A stretch of 64,000 nucleotides of DNA from Phycisphaerales bacterium (GTDB lineage: Bacteria; Planctomycetota; Phycisphaerae; Phycisphaerales; UBA1924), in assembly GCA_040221175.1 (NCBI GenBank), contig JAVJVK010000004.1:852268-916267 (forward strand). Direction: 5' to 3'. This document shows positions 55,212 to 63,786 of the stretch, piece after piece. The position numbers and the translations under genes are program-made. The first letter of the stretch is position 1, and each line of letters begins with the position of its first letter. The notes below the pieces were generated by a model. That model made no database searches, was not told the origin of the DNA, and saw nothing but the letters and a program-made list of their open reading frames with translations.

Positions 55212-56410
55212 ACCGCCTCCACCACCATCGCCACGCTGTTCCCCCCGCCCAGGCACAGGCCAGCCAGCCCGCGCTTCGCGCCGGTGCGCTGCATCTGGTG
55301 CAGCAGCGTCGTCAGCACGCGGGTGCCCGAGGCGCCGATGGGGTGGCCCAGGGCGATGCCGCCGCCGGCGACGTTGAGCTTGTCCTCGCTGATGCCCAGT
55401 TCCTTGATGTTGCTGAGCACCTGCGCGGCGAAGGCCTCGTTGAGCTCGAACAGGTCGATGTCGTCGACGCTCAGGCCGGCCTTCTTCAGCACGTTCTGCA
55501 CGCCGGTGATCGGGGCGGCGAAGATGTCCTTGGGCGACACGCCGCTGGTGGCGTAGGCGATGACCTTGGCCATGGGCTTGATGCCCAGCTCGCTCGCCTT
55601 ACTCTCGCTCATCACGATGGTGGCCGCGGCGCCGTCGTTGATCTGGCTGGCGTTGCCGGCGGTCACGGTGCCCTCCTTGGGGTTGAAGGCCGGGCGCAGC
55701 TTGGCCAGGCCCTCGGCGGTGCTGCCCGGGCGGATGCCCTCGTCGGTGCTGCAGCCGCCCTCGGGGCCGGGGACCTTGCGGTTGCCCAGCTGCTCGCCGG
55801 TGAGGGCGACCATCTCGTCCTTGAACCAGCCCTCGTTCGTTGCCTTCTCGGCGCGCTGGTGGCTCTGGGCGGCGAAGCGGTCCTGCTCTTCGCGGCTGAC
55901 GTCGAACTTGCGCGCGATGTGGTCGGCCGCGTCGCCCATCATCCAGCACTCGAAGGCGCAGCGCAGGCCGTCGTGGGCCATGACGTCGACGAGCTTGGTG
56001 TCGCCGAACTTGACGCCCATGCGCACGTGGCTGAAGTGGGGCGAGCCAGTCATGTTTTCCATACCGCCGGCGACGACGACGTCGTTGTCGCCAGCCTTGA
56101 TCGACTGAGCAGCCATCATGACGGCCTCGAGGCCCGAGCCGCAGACCTTGTTGATAGTCTTGGCGGAAAGCGTGTCGGGCAAGCCGGCCTTGAGCCCGGC
56201 CTGGCGGGCGGGATTCTGGCCAAGCCCGGCTTGCAGCACGCAGCCCATGACGCACTCGTCGACCATGTCGCCCTTGAGCGCCGGCACCTGCTCCATCGCG
56301 GCCTTGATGGCGTAGGCGCCAAGTTGGGGCGAGGGCGTGCTGGCGAGGCTGCCGAAGAACTTGCCGATGGGGGTGCGCTTGGCGGCGACAATAACAGGCT
56401 GGTTGCTCAT
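55208..56410 (-). CDS. Acetyl-CoA acetyltransferase (thiolase)
   Basis: A 400-residue thiolase: the nucleophile Cys90 is in NKVCGSGLEAV, the base His in GGGIALGHPIGASG, and the second Cys in GLCLGGGNSVAM. It condenses two acetyl-CoA or cleaves acetoacetyl-CoA, as in ketone or polyhydroxybutyrate metabolism; no partner gene sets the direction. CGGAG precedes ATG 56410. Its stop codon overlaps the Abi-alpha start. Confidence 0.94.
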   Translation of the reverse strand: MSNQPVIVAAKRTPIGKFFGSLASTPSPQLGAYAIKAAMEQVPALKGDMVDECVMGCVLQAGLGQNPARQAGLKAGLPDTLSAKTINKVCGSGLEAVMMAAQSIKAGDNDVVVAGGMENMTGSPHFSHVRMGVKFGDTKLVDVMAHDGLRCAFECWMMGDAADHIARKFDVSREEQDRFAAQSHQRAEKATNEGWFKDEMVALTGEQLGNRKVPGPEGGCSTDEGIRPGSTAEGLAKLRPAFNPKEGTVTAGNASQINDGAAATIVMSESKASELGIKPMAKVIAYATSGVSPKDIFAAPITGVQNVLKKAGLSVDDIDLFELNEAFAAQVLSNIKELGISEDKLNVAGGGIALGHPIGASGTRVLTTLLHQMQRTGAKRGLAGLCLGGGNSVAMVVEAV

Positions 56411-56524
56411 GCGGGCTTTCTCCGAGGAAAAGGCACGCCACAGGCGATCGGACCTCTGGCGGCGGTGTTTGGGTATCGGCCGGATGCGGCAGGGCCGGGG
56501 GGCAGTATAGAGCCGAAGGACGCG

Positions 56525-56530
56525 TACGCT
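56525..56530 (+). promoter_or_regulatory. -10-like TACGCT for a dockerin gene
   Basis: TACGCT ends 6 bases before ATG 56537, without a Shine-Dalgarno. Confidence 0.4.
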
Positions 56531-56536
56531 GGGCCC

Positions 56537-57277
56537 ATGAAAGCACCAACCTCCCTCGCCGCCGTGATGTTCTCCGCCGTTTCCGCGTTCGCCCAGTGCC
56601 CCGACTACGCCCTCGACGATGGCTCGGGTGGGTTCACCATCGGACCCAGCGAGTTCGATGCGGTGGTCACCTGGGGCAATTACTTCCTAGCCGACGCGGG
56701 GTGCCCGTGGCTGAATGAGGTGAGCGTGTCGTTCCCCGGCAGCTTGCCCGTGGGCACGCCGATTACGGTGTTGGTGTACGGCGACCCGGACGGCGACGGA
56801 GACCCAACGAACGCCACCCTGCTCTCGGCGGCCTCGCACGCGTCGCGAGCGACGTCAACGAGCACCTTTGCGACGTACGCCATTCGCCCGACGCACGTGG
56901 GCGAGGGGGGGTTCTTCGTCGCGGTTGCCGCGTTCGTGCCGCAGCGGCAGGCCGTGGCGCGGATGGATCAGGACACCCTCGGCGCCCATAGCTGGCTGTT
57001 CTACGACGGGGAATTGCTGACCGACCTCGGCGCGGCCCCTTTCATCCTGCGGATGAGCGACAGCCCGTTCAACGGCACATGGATGGTGCGGACCCGGGCC
57101 GAGGCCGCCGGCTGCCCGATCGACCTGGACGGCGATGGATCGGCCACGGTGTTCGACTTCCTGGCCTTCCAGACGGCCTTCGACGCCGGGGACCTGACGG
57201 CCGACTTCGATGGCGATCTGAGCCTGACGCTCTTCGATTTTCTGGCGTTCCAGACCGCCTTCAATGCCGAATGCTGA
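56537..57277 (+). CDS. Small secreted protein with duplicated dockerin-like tail
   Basis: A 246-residue protein: signal peptide (SLAAVMFSAVSAFA), a compact beta-rich body (GSGGFTIGPSEFDAVVTWGN, YGDPDGDGDPTNATLL), then DLDGDGSATVFDFLAFQTAF and DFDGDLSLTLFDFLAFQTAF ending NAEC. It is divergent from the thiolase and close to the haem peroxidase, which has the same kind of tail. No family is recognised for the body. Preceded by TACGCT 6 bases upstream. Confidence 0.75.
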   Translation: MKAPTSLAAVMFSAVSAFAQCPDYALDDGSGGFTIGPSEFDAVVTWGNYFLADAGCPWLNEVSVSFPGSLPVGTPITVLVYGDPDGDGDPTNATLLSAASHASRATSTSTFATYAIRPTHVGEGGFFVAVAAFVPQRQAVARMDQDTLGAHSWLFYDGELLTDLGAAPFILRMSDSPFNGTWMVRTRAEAAGCPIDLDGDGSATVFDFLAFQTAFDAGDLTADFDGDLSLTLFDFLAFQTAFNAEC

Positions 57278-57360
57278 ATGTTATCGGACAAAAACTGCAT
57301 CTTTCTTCCATTCGTAGCGTTTGTGCTCCATGAGCCGGACGCCCGGCCCGCGCTCTGGTC

Positions 57361-57389
57361 TTGAGCGCCCCCAACGATTCGGGTATATT
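57361..57389 (+). promoter_or_regulatory. Sigma-70-like promoter of the haem peroxidase gene
   Basis: TTGAGC (57361-57366) and TATATT (57384-57389) are separated by 17 bases, the best -35/-10 pair seen in the window. The start is 51 bases downstream, leaving room for a leader with a Shine-Dalgarno, unlike the leaderless group. Confidence 0.7.
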
Positions 57390-57440
57390 GGAGAACACCG
57401 ACGCCGATGGGGTTGGTCGAACGTGGGAGAGGAAGCTGCG

Positions 57441-59384
57441 ATGGATGCGAAGAGCGTGATGACCGCGGGCGGGCTGCTCCTGGCGGCAGGGCTGTGCGGA
57501 CCGGCATGGGCACAGGACGCGCCGGCCGACGATCCCTCGGTCCAGCGTGATCCGGCGGATCCGGTGCTGCAGAACCGCCCCGAAATGCCGGGCCGGCGCA
57601 GTTCGCTCGTGCAGCGGGGCTACGTCTCGCGCTGGATGCCGGCGCTGCCCCTTGGCAACCCGAACGGCCCGGGCGTTGACGATCCCGCAACGTATCCCGA
57701 TGAATTCCGCACCATCCACGGCCGATTCAACAACCCGGTGGTGCCGTGGTTGGGTTCGACGGGCCAGCCGTTCTTGCGCAAGGCTCCCGCGGCGTATGGC
57801 GACGGCGCAGGTCGAATCCCTGCGCGCGCCGACGGCTCGAGCGCCCGCGCCATCAGCCAGGCCATTGCCGATCAGGCGGGAGAAGACATGCCCAGCAACG
57901 TGGGCAACTCGAACATGTTCTGGCTCTGGGGCCAGTTCCTCGATCACGACATGGACGAGACGCCCATCGCCGTGCCGATCGAACGCTTCGACATCGTCGT
58001 ACCGACCGGTGATCCGTGGTTCGATCCCGATCATTCGGGGTCGCAGCTTATCGAGATGGACCGCTCGGGCTACCAGTTGAGCGCCGGCCCACGTGAGCAG
58101 ATTAACGGTCTGACCGCGTTCATCGACGCCTCGAACGTCTACGGCGCCGACAACCAGCGGGCAGACGAGCTCCGCGCGCTGGACGGCACGGGCCGGATGA
58201 AGACCAGCGACGGCGATCTGCTGCCGTACAACGTCAACCAGTTCCCCAACGCCCCCACCCACCTCGATCGCACGCTCTTCCTTGCCGGCGACGTGCGATG
58301 CAACGAGCAGGTCTCGCTGACGGCCATCCATACGCTGTTCGTACGCGAGCACAACTACTGGGCCGACCAGATCCGTGCGGCCAACCCGACGCTCTCCGGC
58401 GACGAGGTCTACGAGCGCGCCCGCGGAATCGTGGGCGGCATCATGCAGGCGATCACCTACAACGAGTTCCTCCCGTTGCTGCTTGGGCCCGATGCCCTGC
58501 CCCCGTACGCCGGGTACGACTCAAGTGTGGACCCGAGCATCTCGAACATGTTCGCCGCGGCCGCGTTCCGCATGGGGCACTCGATGCTGCCCGCCTTCCT
58601 GCCGCGCATGAACAGCGACGGCACCGAGGCCGACGAGGGACACCTGTCGCTCGCCCAGGCGTTCTTCCAGCCCACGCACATTGGTCGCTACGGGATCGAC
58701 AGCATCCTGCGCGGTATGGCCATGAAGCCTGCCCAGCAGCTCGACGCCCACATCATCTCCGACGTGCGCAACTTCCTCTTTGGCATCCCGGGCGACGGCG
58801 GGTTCGACCTGGCAGCCCTGAACATCCAGCGTGGCCGCGATCACGGCCTGCCCGACTTCAACTCCGTCCGCGAGGCCTACGGCCTGGAGCGCATCTCGAA
58901 CTTCGCGGGGGTCACCAGCGACAGCGAGATGCAGGCCAAGCTCGCATCGGTCTATGCGGACTGCGACCAGATCGATCCCTGGGTCGGATTCCTCGTTGAG
59001 GACACCGCGCCCGGCGCCATGGTGGGCGAGACGCTCAAGGCGGTGCTGGCCGACCAGTTCACCCGTTTGCGCGATGGCGATCGGTTCTGGTACGAGGCAT
59101 ACCTGCCCACCGATCTCGTGGACACGGTCAATCAGCAAACCCTCTCAACCATCATCCGTCGGCATACCAGCATCGGCGACGAAATCCTCGACAACGCGTT
59201 CATGGCGCCGGTGGGATGCCCGGCCGACCTCGACGAGGACGGCACGCTGACCATCTTCGACTTCCTGGCGTTCCAGACGTTCTTCGACGCGGGAGACCTG
59301 AAGGCCGACTTCAACGACGATGGCGTGCTGGACATCTTCGACTTCCTGGTGTTCCAGAACGCCTTCGATGCCGGCTGCGACTGA
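57441..59384 (+). CDS. Secreted animal-type haem peroxidase with duplicated dockerin-like tail
   Basis: A 647-residue peroxidase-cyclooxygenase superfamily member. Distal His169 is in GQFLDHDMDETP, the calcium site follows (VYGADNQRADELR region), and proximal His near 380 is in FRMGHSMLP; REHNYWADQI and NIQRGRDHGLPDFNS are family hallmarks. A signal peptide (GGLLLAAGLCGPAWA) exports it. The C-terminal pair DLDEDGTLTIFDFLAFQTFF and DFNDDGVLDIFDFLVFQNAF is the dockerin-like anchor, ending AGCD. It could make hypohalites or cross-link surface material. GAGGAAG precedes ATG 57441, and a good promoter sits just before it. Confidence 0.92.
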   Translation: MDAKSVMTAGGLLLAAGLCGPAWAQDAPADDPSVQRDPADPVLQNRPEMPGRRSSLVQRGYVSRWMPALPLGNPNGPGVDDPATYPDEFRTIHGRFNNPVVPWLGSTGQPFLRKAPAAYGDGAGRIPARADGSSARAISQAIADQAGEDMPSNVGNSNMFWLWGQFLDHDMDETPIAVPIERFDIVVPTGDPWFDPDHSGSQLIEMDRSGYQLSAGPREQINGLTAFIDASNVYGADNQRADELRALDGTGRMKTSDGDLLPYNVNQFPNAPTHLDRTLFLAGDVRCNEQVSLTAIHTLFVREHNYWADQIRAANPTLSGDEVYERARGIVGGIMQAITYNEFLPLLLGPDALPPYAGYDSSVDPSISNMFAAAAFRMGHSMLPAFLPRMNSDGTEADEGHLSLAQAFFQPTHIGRYGIDSILRGMAMKPAQQLDAHIISDVRNFLFGIPGDGGFDLAALNIQRGRDHGLPDFNSVREAYGLERISNFAGVTSDSEMQAKLASVYADCDQIDPWVGFLVEDTAPGAMVGETLKAVLADQFTRLRDGDRFWYEAYLPTDLVDTVNQQTLSTIIRRHTSIGDEILDNAFMAPVGCPADLDEDGTLTIFDFLAFQTFFDAGDLKADFNDDGVLDIFDFLVFQNAFDAGCD

Positions 59385-59397
59385 TGCCTGATATCGC

Positions 59398-60711
59398 TTA
59401 GCCGCCGCGGTTGCTTGGCCCGGCGGCTTCGCCCGCGCCGAGTTCCAGGGCGCGGTCGAGCAATTCCTGCTCGGCCTTGCGGTATCGCGTGAAGCTGCTC
59501 ATCAACTGCTCGTGGAGTTCCTCGATCGCCCGCTGGCGGCCGGGAAGATCGACCGGTCCGCGATCGTCGGTGCTGAGCGAGATCAGGCTCTCGCTGGCGG
59601 CGCGGAGATCGCTGGCGGCCTGAGCGAACGAGCGCGTGGCGTCGTAGATCAGTTCGCCTTCGAGTTCGCGCGTCGTGGGACGCTGCAACAGCCGCCACGG
59701 GCTGCGACGCACTTCGAGCATCGTCAGCTTGGCCTGATCGCTGGCCAGACGCAGGTTGGCCAGCGCGCGACGGATGCCCGGCGTCTCGGTTTCCAGCAAC
59801 ATCGCCGCGTCGGCCGCCAGCGCGCGGCCATCGGCGCTGGCGGCTCGCGCGTTCTCGACGGTGTCCATGGCGGCGGGCAGCAGTTCTTCATTCGTTCGCG
59901 CGGTGATGTCGGCCAGGTCGGCCAGCACGCGATCGATGTTCGGGCGGTTGTCATCGATCGTGCCGCGAACGCTCTGGATGACCTCGCCCAGTTCGACGGT
60001 GCGCTCGTCGAGCCTGGAGGCGAGCGCGGTCCACACATCGATGCTCTCGCGGATCTCGCTCAGCGTACCGTCGACCTGGTCGCCCAGGCCCGGCAGCCTT
60101 TCGCGAAGATCGCCGGTGATCGAGCGTGCGTCGTCGAGCGCGAGAGTCAACTGGTCCATCGCCTGCCCGACGTCGGGCTCGATATCGGTCAGGATCCTGC
60201 TGACGCGCTCGCTGGTCTGGGCCAGCGATTCGATCGATCGACGGATGTTCTCCATGTCCTGGTCGTTCAAGCCCGTCTGGGCGAGCAGCCCCGGCGAGGG
60301 GCGGCCACGCACCATGCCACCTTCGGCCAGCGGCTGGCCTGCACCGACGCTGATGAAGTTCACGACCGTCCCCGTGCCAAGCAGCGGCACTTCAAGACGG
60401 ACGATCGCGTCCTCGTGCAGCATCAAGTCATTGTCGATGTCGATGGATACGTCCAGCGCGCGGGCCGCGCCGCCTTCATCGGCCAGTTCGACTTCACTCA
60501 CACTGCCCACCTTCATGCCGCCGACGCGCACCTCGGCGCCCGGGGCCAGCAGTCCGGCGTTATCCGAAAGCTCGAACCGCACGACGTAGGACTTCGTCGG
60601 CGTCAGCGCCGCCGACAGGTCGCTCAGGATGGCCGTCACCAGCACCGCCAGGGCCACGGCAGCGATAAAGAACGCCCCCACGATCGCGTTTCGTCCACGT
60701 GCCGGCGGCAT
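59398..60711 (-). CDS. mlaD: MlaD-type MCE protein
   Basis: A 437-residue protein with one N-terminal helix (IVGAFFIAAVALAVLVTAIL) and an MCE domain at about 40-125 (YVVRFELSDNAGLLAPGAEV, VGGMKVGSVSEVEL, LLGTGTVVNFI). A long helical region follows (130-420), longer than E. coli MlaD and more like the MCE proteins of other phyla. MlaD hexamers form a periplasmic channel for lipids. It follows the ATPase by 27 bases. The permease MlaE is 36 kb away. Confidence 0.9.
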   Translation of the reverse strand: MPPARGRNAIVGAFFIAAVALAVLVTAILSDLSAALTPTKSYVVRFELSDNAGLLAPGAEVRVGGMKVGSVSEVELADEGGAARALDVSIDIDNDLMLHEDAIVRLEVPLLGTGTVVNFISVGAGQPLAEGGMVRGRPSPGLLAQTGLNDQDMENIRRSIESLAQTSERVSRILTDIEPDVGQAMDQLTLALDDARSITGDLRERLPGLGDQVDGTLSEIRESIDVWTALASRLDERTVELGEVIQSVRGTIDDNRPNIDRVLADLADITARTNEELLPAAMDTVENARAASADGRALAADAAMLLETETPGIRRALANLRLASDQAKLTMLEVRRSPWRLLQRPTTRELEGELIYDATRSFAQAASDLRAASESLISLSTDDRGPVDLPGRQRAIEELHEQLMSSFTRYRKAEQELLDRALELGAGEAAGPSNRGG

Positions 60712-60738
60712 TGGCGTCCCCGTCCCTTCGAGCGTGCA

Positions 60739-61692
60739 TCAGGCCTGCAGGATCCGCCGAAGCCGTTGCAGCACGCTTTCGTCTTCGGTCCTGGGAACGA
60801 TACGCGACGGCTCCACGCTGCGCATGCCGGGCACTCCCGGTCGCACGCCCAGGATGTCCTGCTCCCAATCGCTGTCACTCTGGCGGTCACTCAAGGGGCC
60901 TTCGGCCGAGCCTTTCAGGAACTGGTGAATGATCTGTTCATCCTGGCTGAGCGATTCGACTTGGTCTTCGGCAACATCCCGCACCCGCTCGAACCAGGCC
61001 TTGGACTCGACCGCGAGCATCCGCCCCTTGTCGAGCATGGCCATGCGGTCGGCAATGGCGAAGGCCGAGTCCATCTCGTGCGTCACCACGACGCAGGCAA
61101 TGCCCAGCTTCTTAGTGAGATCGAGCAGCAGGCGATCGATCTGGGCGCTGGTGATCGGGTCGAGCCCCGCGCTGGGCTCGTCGCAGAACAACAGTTGGGG
61201 ATCCAGGGCCATCGCACGCGCCAACCCGGCCCGCTTCTTCATGCCGCCGGAGATCTGCGCTGGGAACAGGTCCGCCGCATCACGCAGTTGCACCTGCTCG
61301 AGCTTGATCTTGACCTGGATGTCGATGATCTCCTGGCTCAGCCGCGTGTGCTCCTGCAAGGGAAGGGCCACGTTCTCGGCCACGGTCATGCTGTTGAACA
61401 GCGCCCCGCTCTGGAAGAGGATGCCGAACTTCAAGCGGACCTTGTTCAGTTCGTCCTCGCCCAGCCCGCAGATGTTCTGGCCGAACAAGGTAATGGAGCC
61501 CGCATCGCTCCTGAGCGAGCCGATCATGAGGCGCAGAAGCGTGCTCTTGCCCGAACCCGAGCCGCCCATGATGACCATGGTTTCGCCCGGCTGCACGTCC
61601 AGGTCGATGCCACGGAGGATCTCGCGCCCGTCGAAGCTCTTTCGCAGGCCTCGAACACGCAGCACCGGGCCATCCTGTTTGCCCGGCGGCAC
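60739..61692 (-). CDS. mlaF: MlaF-type ABC transporter ATPase
   Basis: Walker A GGSGSGKST (43-51), signature ISGGMKKR (147-154), Walker B LLFCDEPSAGLDP (167-179) and the switch His in THEMDSAFAIADR are all present, with the ISGGMKKRAGLARA form typical of MlaF. A C-terminal extension of about 60 residues after the nucleotide-binding domain contains a QDILGVRPGV segment. Starts with GTG at 61692, 3 bases after the upstream DUF4190 gene, so DUF4190-mlaF-mlaD are one operon. 317 residues. Confidence 0.92.
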   Translation of the reverse strand: MPPGKQDGPVLRVRGLRKSFDGREILRGIDLDVQPGETMVIMGGSGSGKSTLLRLMIGSLRSDAGSITLFGQNICGLGEDELNKVRLKFGILFQSGALFNSMTVAENVALPLQEHTRLSQEIIDIQVKIKLEQVQLRDAADLFPAQISGGMKKRAGLARAMALDPQLLFCDEPSAGLDPITSAQIDRLLLDLTKKLGIACVVVTHEMDSAFAIADRMAMLDKGRMLAVESKAWFERVRDVAEDQVESLSQDEQIIHQFLKGSAEGPLSDRQSDSDWEQDILGVRPGVPGMRSVEPSRIVPRTEDESVLQRLRRILQA

Positions 61693-61695
61693 TGC

Positions 61696-62529
61696 TCAGC
61701 CCTCGCCCGAGCCTTCGCCGGTCTCGTCCTCGCCAGCTTCGCCGGCTGAGTCGTCCGGATCGCCTGGGTCCGTCGGGGGAAGCGACCCACCAGGCAACGA
61801 GGGCGCGCTTTGCGGTGCGACGGGGATGAGCCAGACCAGCGAATCGTCGGGAGCCTGGAAGGCGATGTTGTACACCACCGCGCCCCCGCTGCTGCCCTGG
61901 TTGGGAATGATCACCATGAACAGCACGGTGCCTTGATCGAACGGCAGGGCCAGCGGGGCCGCCGCGTAGGTCGCGGGCGAATACACCTGTCCGGCATCGG
62001 CCTGGGCCGTCTCGATGCTCGGCCCAACTTCGATGGCCAGTTGGATGAGCTCCCACATGCCTTCGGGGCGGCTCTGCATCGAGCCGTACTCGGCGTTCAG
62101 GGCATCGCCCCAGTCATCCATCATCGCTTCGTCGAGCACCTGGGCCTGGGAGCTGACCATGTAGCTCTGGGCTTCCTGCAGATCCCGGGCTTCCACCGCC
62201 TCGACCAGGCGTCCAAGACCGCTCCATTCCCGGCCCGCGGCGGCGGCGCCGAACACGATGGCGATGTTGATCGCACCAGCGATCAAGCCGATGACGATGG
62301 CCGCGATGGCCAGGCCGCCGCCCTTCTTGCGCCCGCCCGAGGTCGAAATCAGCACCAGCGCCAGCACGCCCAGCAGCAATCCCAACGGGCCAACGCCGGG
62401 GATGCAGCAGGCGATCAGGCCGACCAGCGAGATGACGAACGCGAAGACCGCGAGGATGCTGGTCTTGGGCTCGAGGTATTCGGGGCCGCCGGCAAAGTCG
62501 TTGGGCTGGGCGTAGGGATTGTCGCTCAT
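61696..62529 (-). CDS. DUF4190 domain membrane protein
   Basis: A 277-residue protein with a proline/aspartate-rich start, two hydrophobic helices (SILAVFAFVISLVGLIACC and GGLAIAAIVIGLIAGAINIAI) of the DUF4190 kind, and an exported C-terminal domain ending in an acidic Gly/Glu/Asp tail. It begins the operon that continues with the lipid-transport ATPase and MCE protein, so it may regulate or assist that system. TACCCT lies 5 bases before ATG. Confidence 0.75.
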   Translation of the reverse strand: MSDNPYAQPNDFAGGPEYLEPKTSILAVFAFVISLVGLIACCIPGVGPLGLLLGVLALVLISTSGGRKKGGGLAIAAIVIGLIAGAINIAIVFGAAAAGREWSGLGRLVEAVEARDLQEAQSYMVSSQAQVLDEAMMDDWGDALNAEYGSMQSRPEGMWELIQLAIEVGPSIETAQADAGQVYSPATYAAAPLALPFDQGTVLFMVIIPNQGSSGGAVVYNIAFQAPDDSLVWLIPVAPQSAPSLPGGSLPPTDPGDPDDSAGEAGEDETGEGSGEG

Positions 62530-62534
62530 GCCGC

Positions 62535-62540
62535 AGGGTA
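62535..62540 (-). promoter_or_regulatory. -10-like TACCCT for the DUF4190-mlaF-mlaD operon
   Basis: TACCCT on the minus strand ends 5 bases before ATG 62529. Confidence 0.4.
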
Positions 62541-62589
62541 GCCCGCCCAGAAGCCGGTCAGCGGCGGCACACGCGACACGTGGGGCTCC

Positions 62590-63750
62590 CTATACGGTTG
62601 CGGTGACGACCTGGTGGGCCTCGACGATCGACTCGACGGCGAAGCGGACCTCGTCTTGCGTCGTATACCGGGACAGGCTTATCCGTAGCGAGCCGGCGGC
62701 CTTCTTCTTATCCAGGCCCATGGCGCACAGCACCGGGCTGGGCTCGAGCGAGCCGCTGCTGCACGCCGACCCGGCCGACACGCACACGCCCATCTCGGCC
62801 AGCGTGAGCAGCATGATCTCGGCGTCGGCGCCGGGAATGGCCAGGTTGGTCGTGTTCCAGAGCCGCTGGTTCGGGTCGCGCGGGCCGTTGACGCAGGCGC
62901 CCTCGATGCGCTCCAGCACGCCCCGCTCCAGCTCGTCGCGCAGGGCCGCGATGCGCTCCCGGTGTGCCGGGTCGGCCAGCCACTGCTTGGCGCCCCGGGC
63001 CGCCTCGCCCAGGCCCACGATGCCCGGCACGTTCTCGGTGCCCCCCCGCCGGCCGAGCTCCTGAGAGCCGGGGGCCTGGCGGCACAGCTTTACGCCCCGG
63101 CGAATCCAGAGCGCCCCGATGCCCTTGGGCCCGTGGAACTTGTGGGCGCTGAAGGTCAGCATGTCGAACGGGCACTCGCGTACGTCGGTGTCCATGCGCC
63201 CCACCCACTGCGTGCCATCGACGTGCACGATCGCGCCGGCGTCGCGCGCGAGCTGCGCAAGCTCCATCACGGGCTGGATGGCGCCCGTCTCGTTGTTGGC
63301 CCACTGCACGCTGAGCACGGCGACCTGGTCATCGATGAGCGTGCGCGCGCCGTCGAGATCGATCGCCCCGCCCGGCCCGATGGGCAGCCAGCGGGTCTCG
63401 GCCTTGCCGCACTCGTGCAGGCCCCTGGCCAGTTCGCGGACGGCCGGGTGTTCGACGCCGCTGGTGACCAGCACCCTGCGACCGTTGGTCTTCTCGCACT
63501 GCTCGAGCGCTCCGCGGATGCCCATCTGGCAGCTCTCGGTGCCGCCCGAGCAGAAGACGATCTCGCGCTGGCCGGCGCCGATGAGGTCGGCCACGCTCCG
63601 GCGGGCCTGCTCGATGCGGGCCCGGGCCGACTGCCCGGGTCGGTGCACGCTGGAAGGATTGGCCCAGCAGTTCTCCAGGCACTCGCACACGGCCGACACC
63701 ACTTCGGGCAGCGGTCGCGTGGTCGCGTTGTTGTCCAGGTAGGCGTGCAC
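62590..63750 (-). CDS. Cysteine desulfurase (NifS/IscS family)
   Basis: A 386-residue PLP enzyme that takes sulfur from cysteine for Fe-S clusters and thio-cofactors. YLDNNATTRP opens it; the PLP Lys204 is in SAHKFHGPKG, and the catalytic Cys330 lies in the SAGSACSSGS loop, which is of the short IscS/NifS type. The start is GTG at 63750. No iscU or suf gene is visible nearby. It is downstream of the acidic-tailed gene at the window edge. Confidence 0.94.
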   Translation of the reverse strand: MHAYLDNNATTRPLPEVVSAVCECLENCWANPSSVHRPGQSARARIEQARRSVADLIGAGQREIVFCSGGTESCQMGIRGALEQCEKTNGRRVLVTSGVEHPAVRELARGLHECGKAETRWLPIGPGGAIDLDGARTLIDDQVAVLSVQWANNETGAIQPVMELAQLARDAGAIVHVDGTQWVGRMDTDVRECPFDMLTFSAHKFHGPKGIGALWIRRGVKLCRQAPGSQELGRRGGTENVPGIVGLGEAARGAKQWLADPAHRERIAALRDELERGVLERIEGACVNGPRDPNQRLWNTTNLAIPGADAEIMLLTLAEMGVCVSAGSACSSGSLEPSPVLCAMGLDKKKAAGSLRISLSRYTTQDEVRFAVESIVEAHQVVTATV

Positions 63751-63786
63751 CGGGGCGGGGTTCCTCAGGAGGCGCCGGCGACCGGA

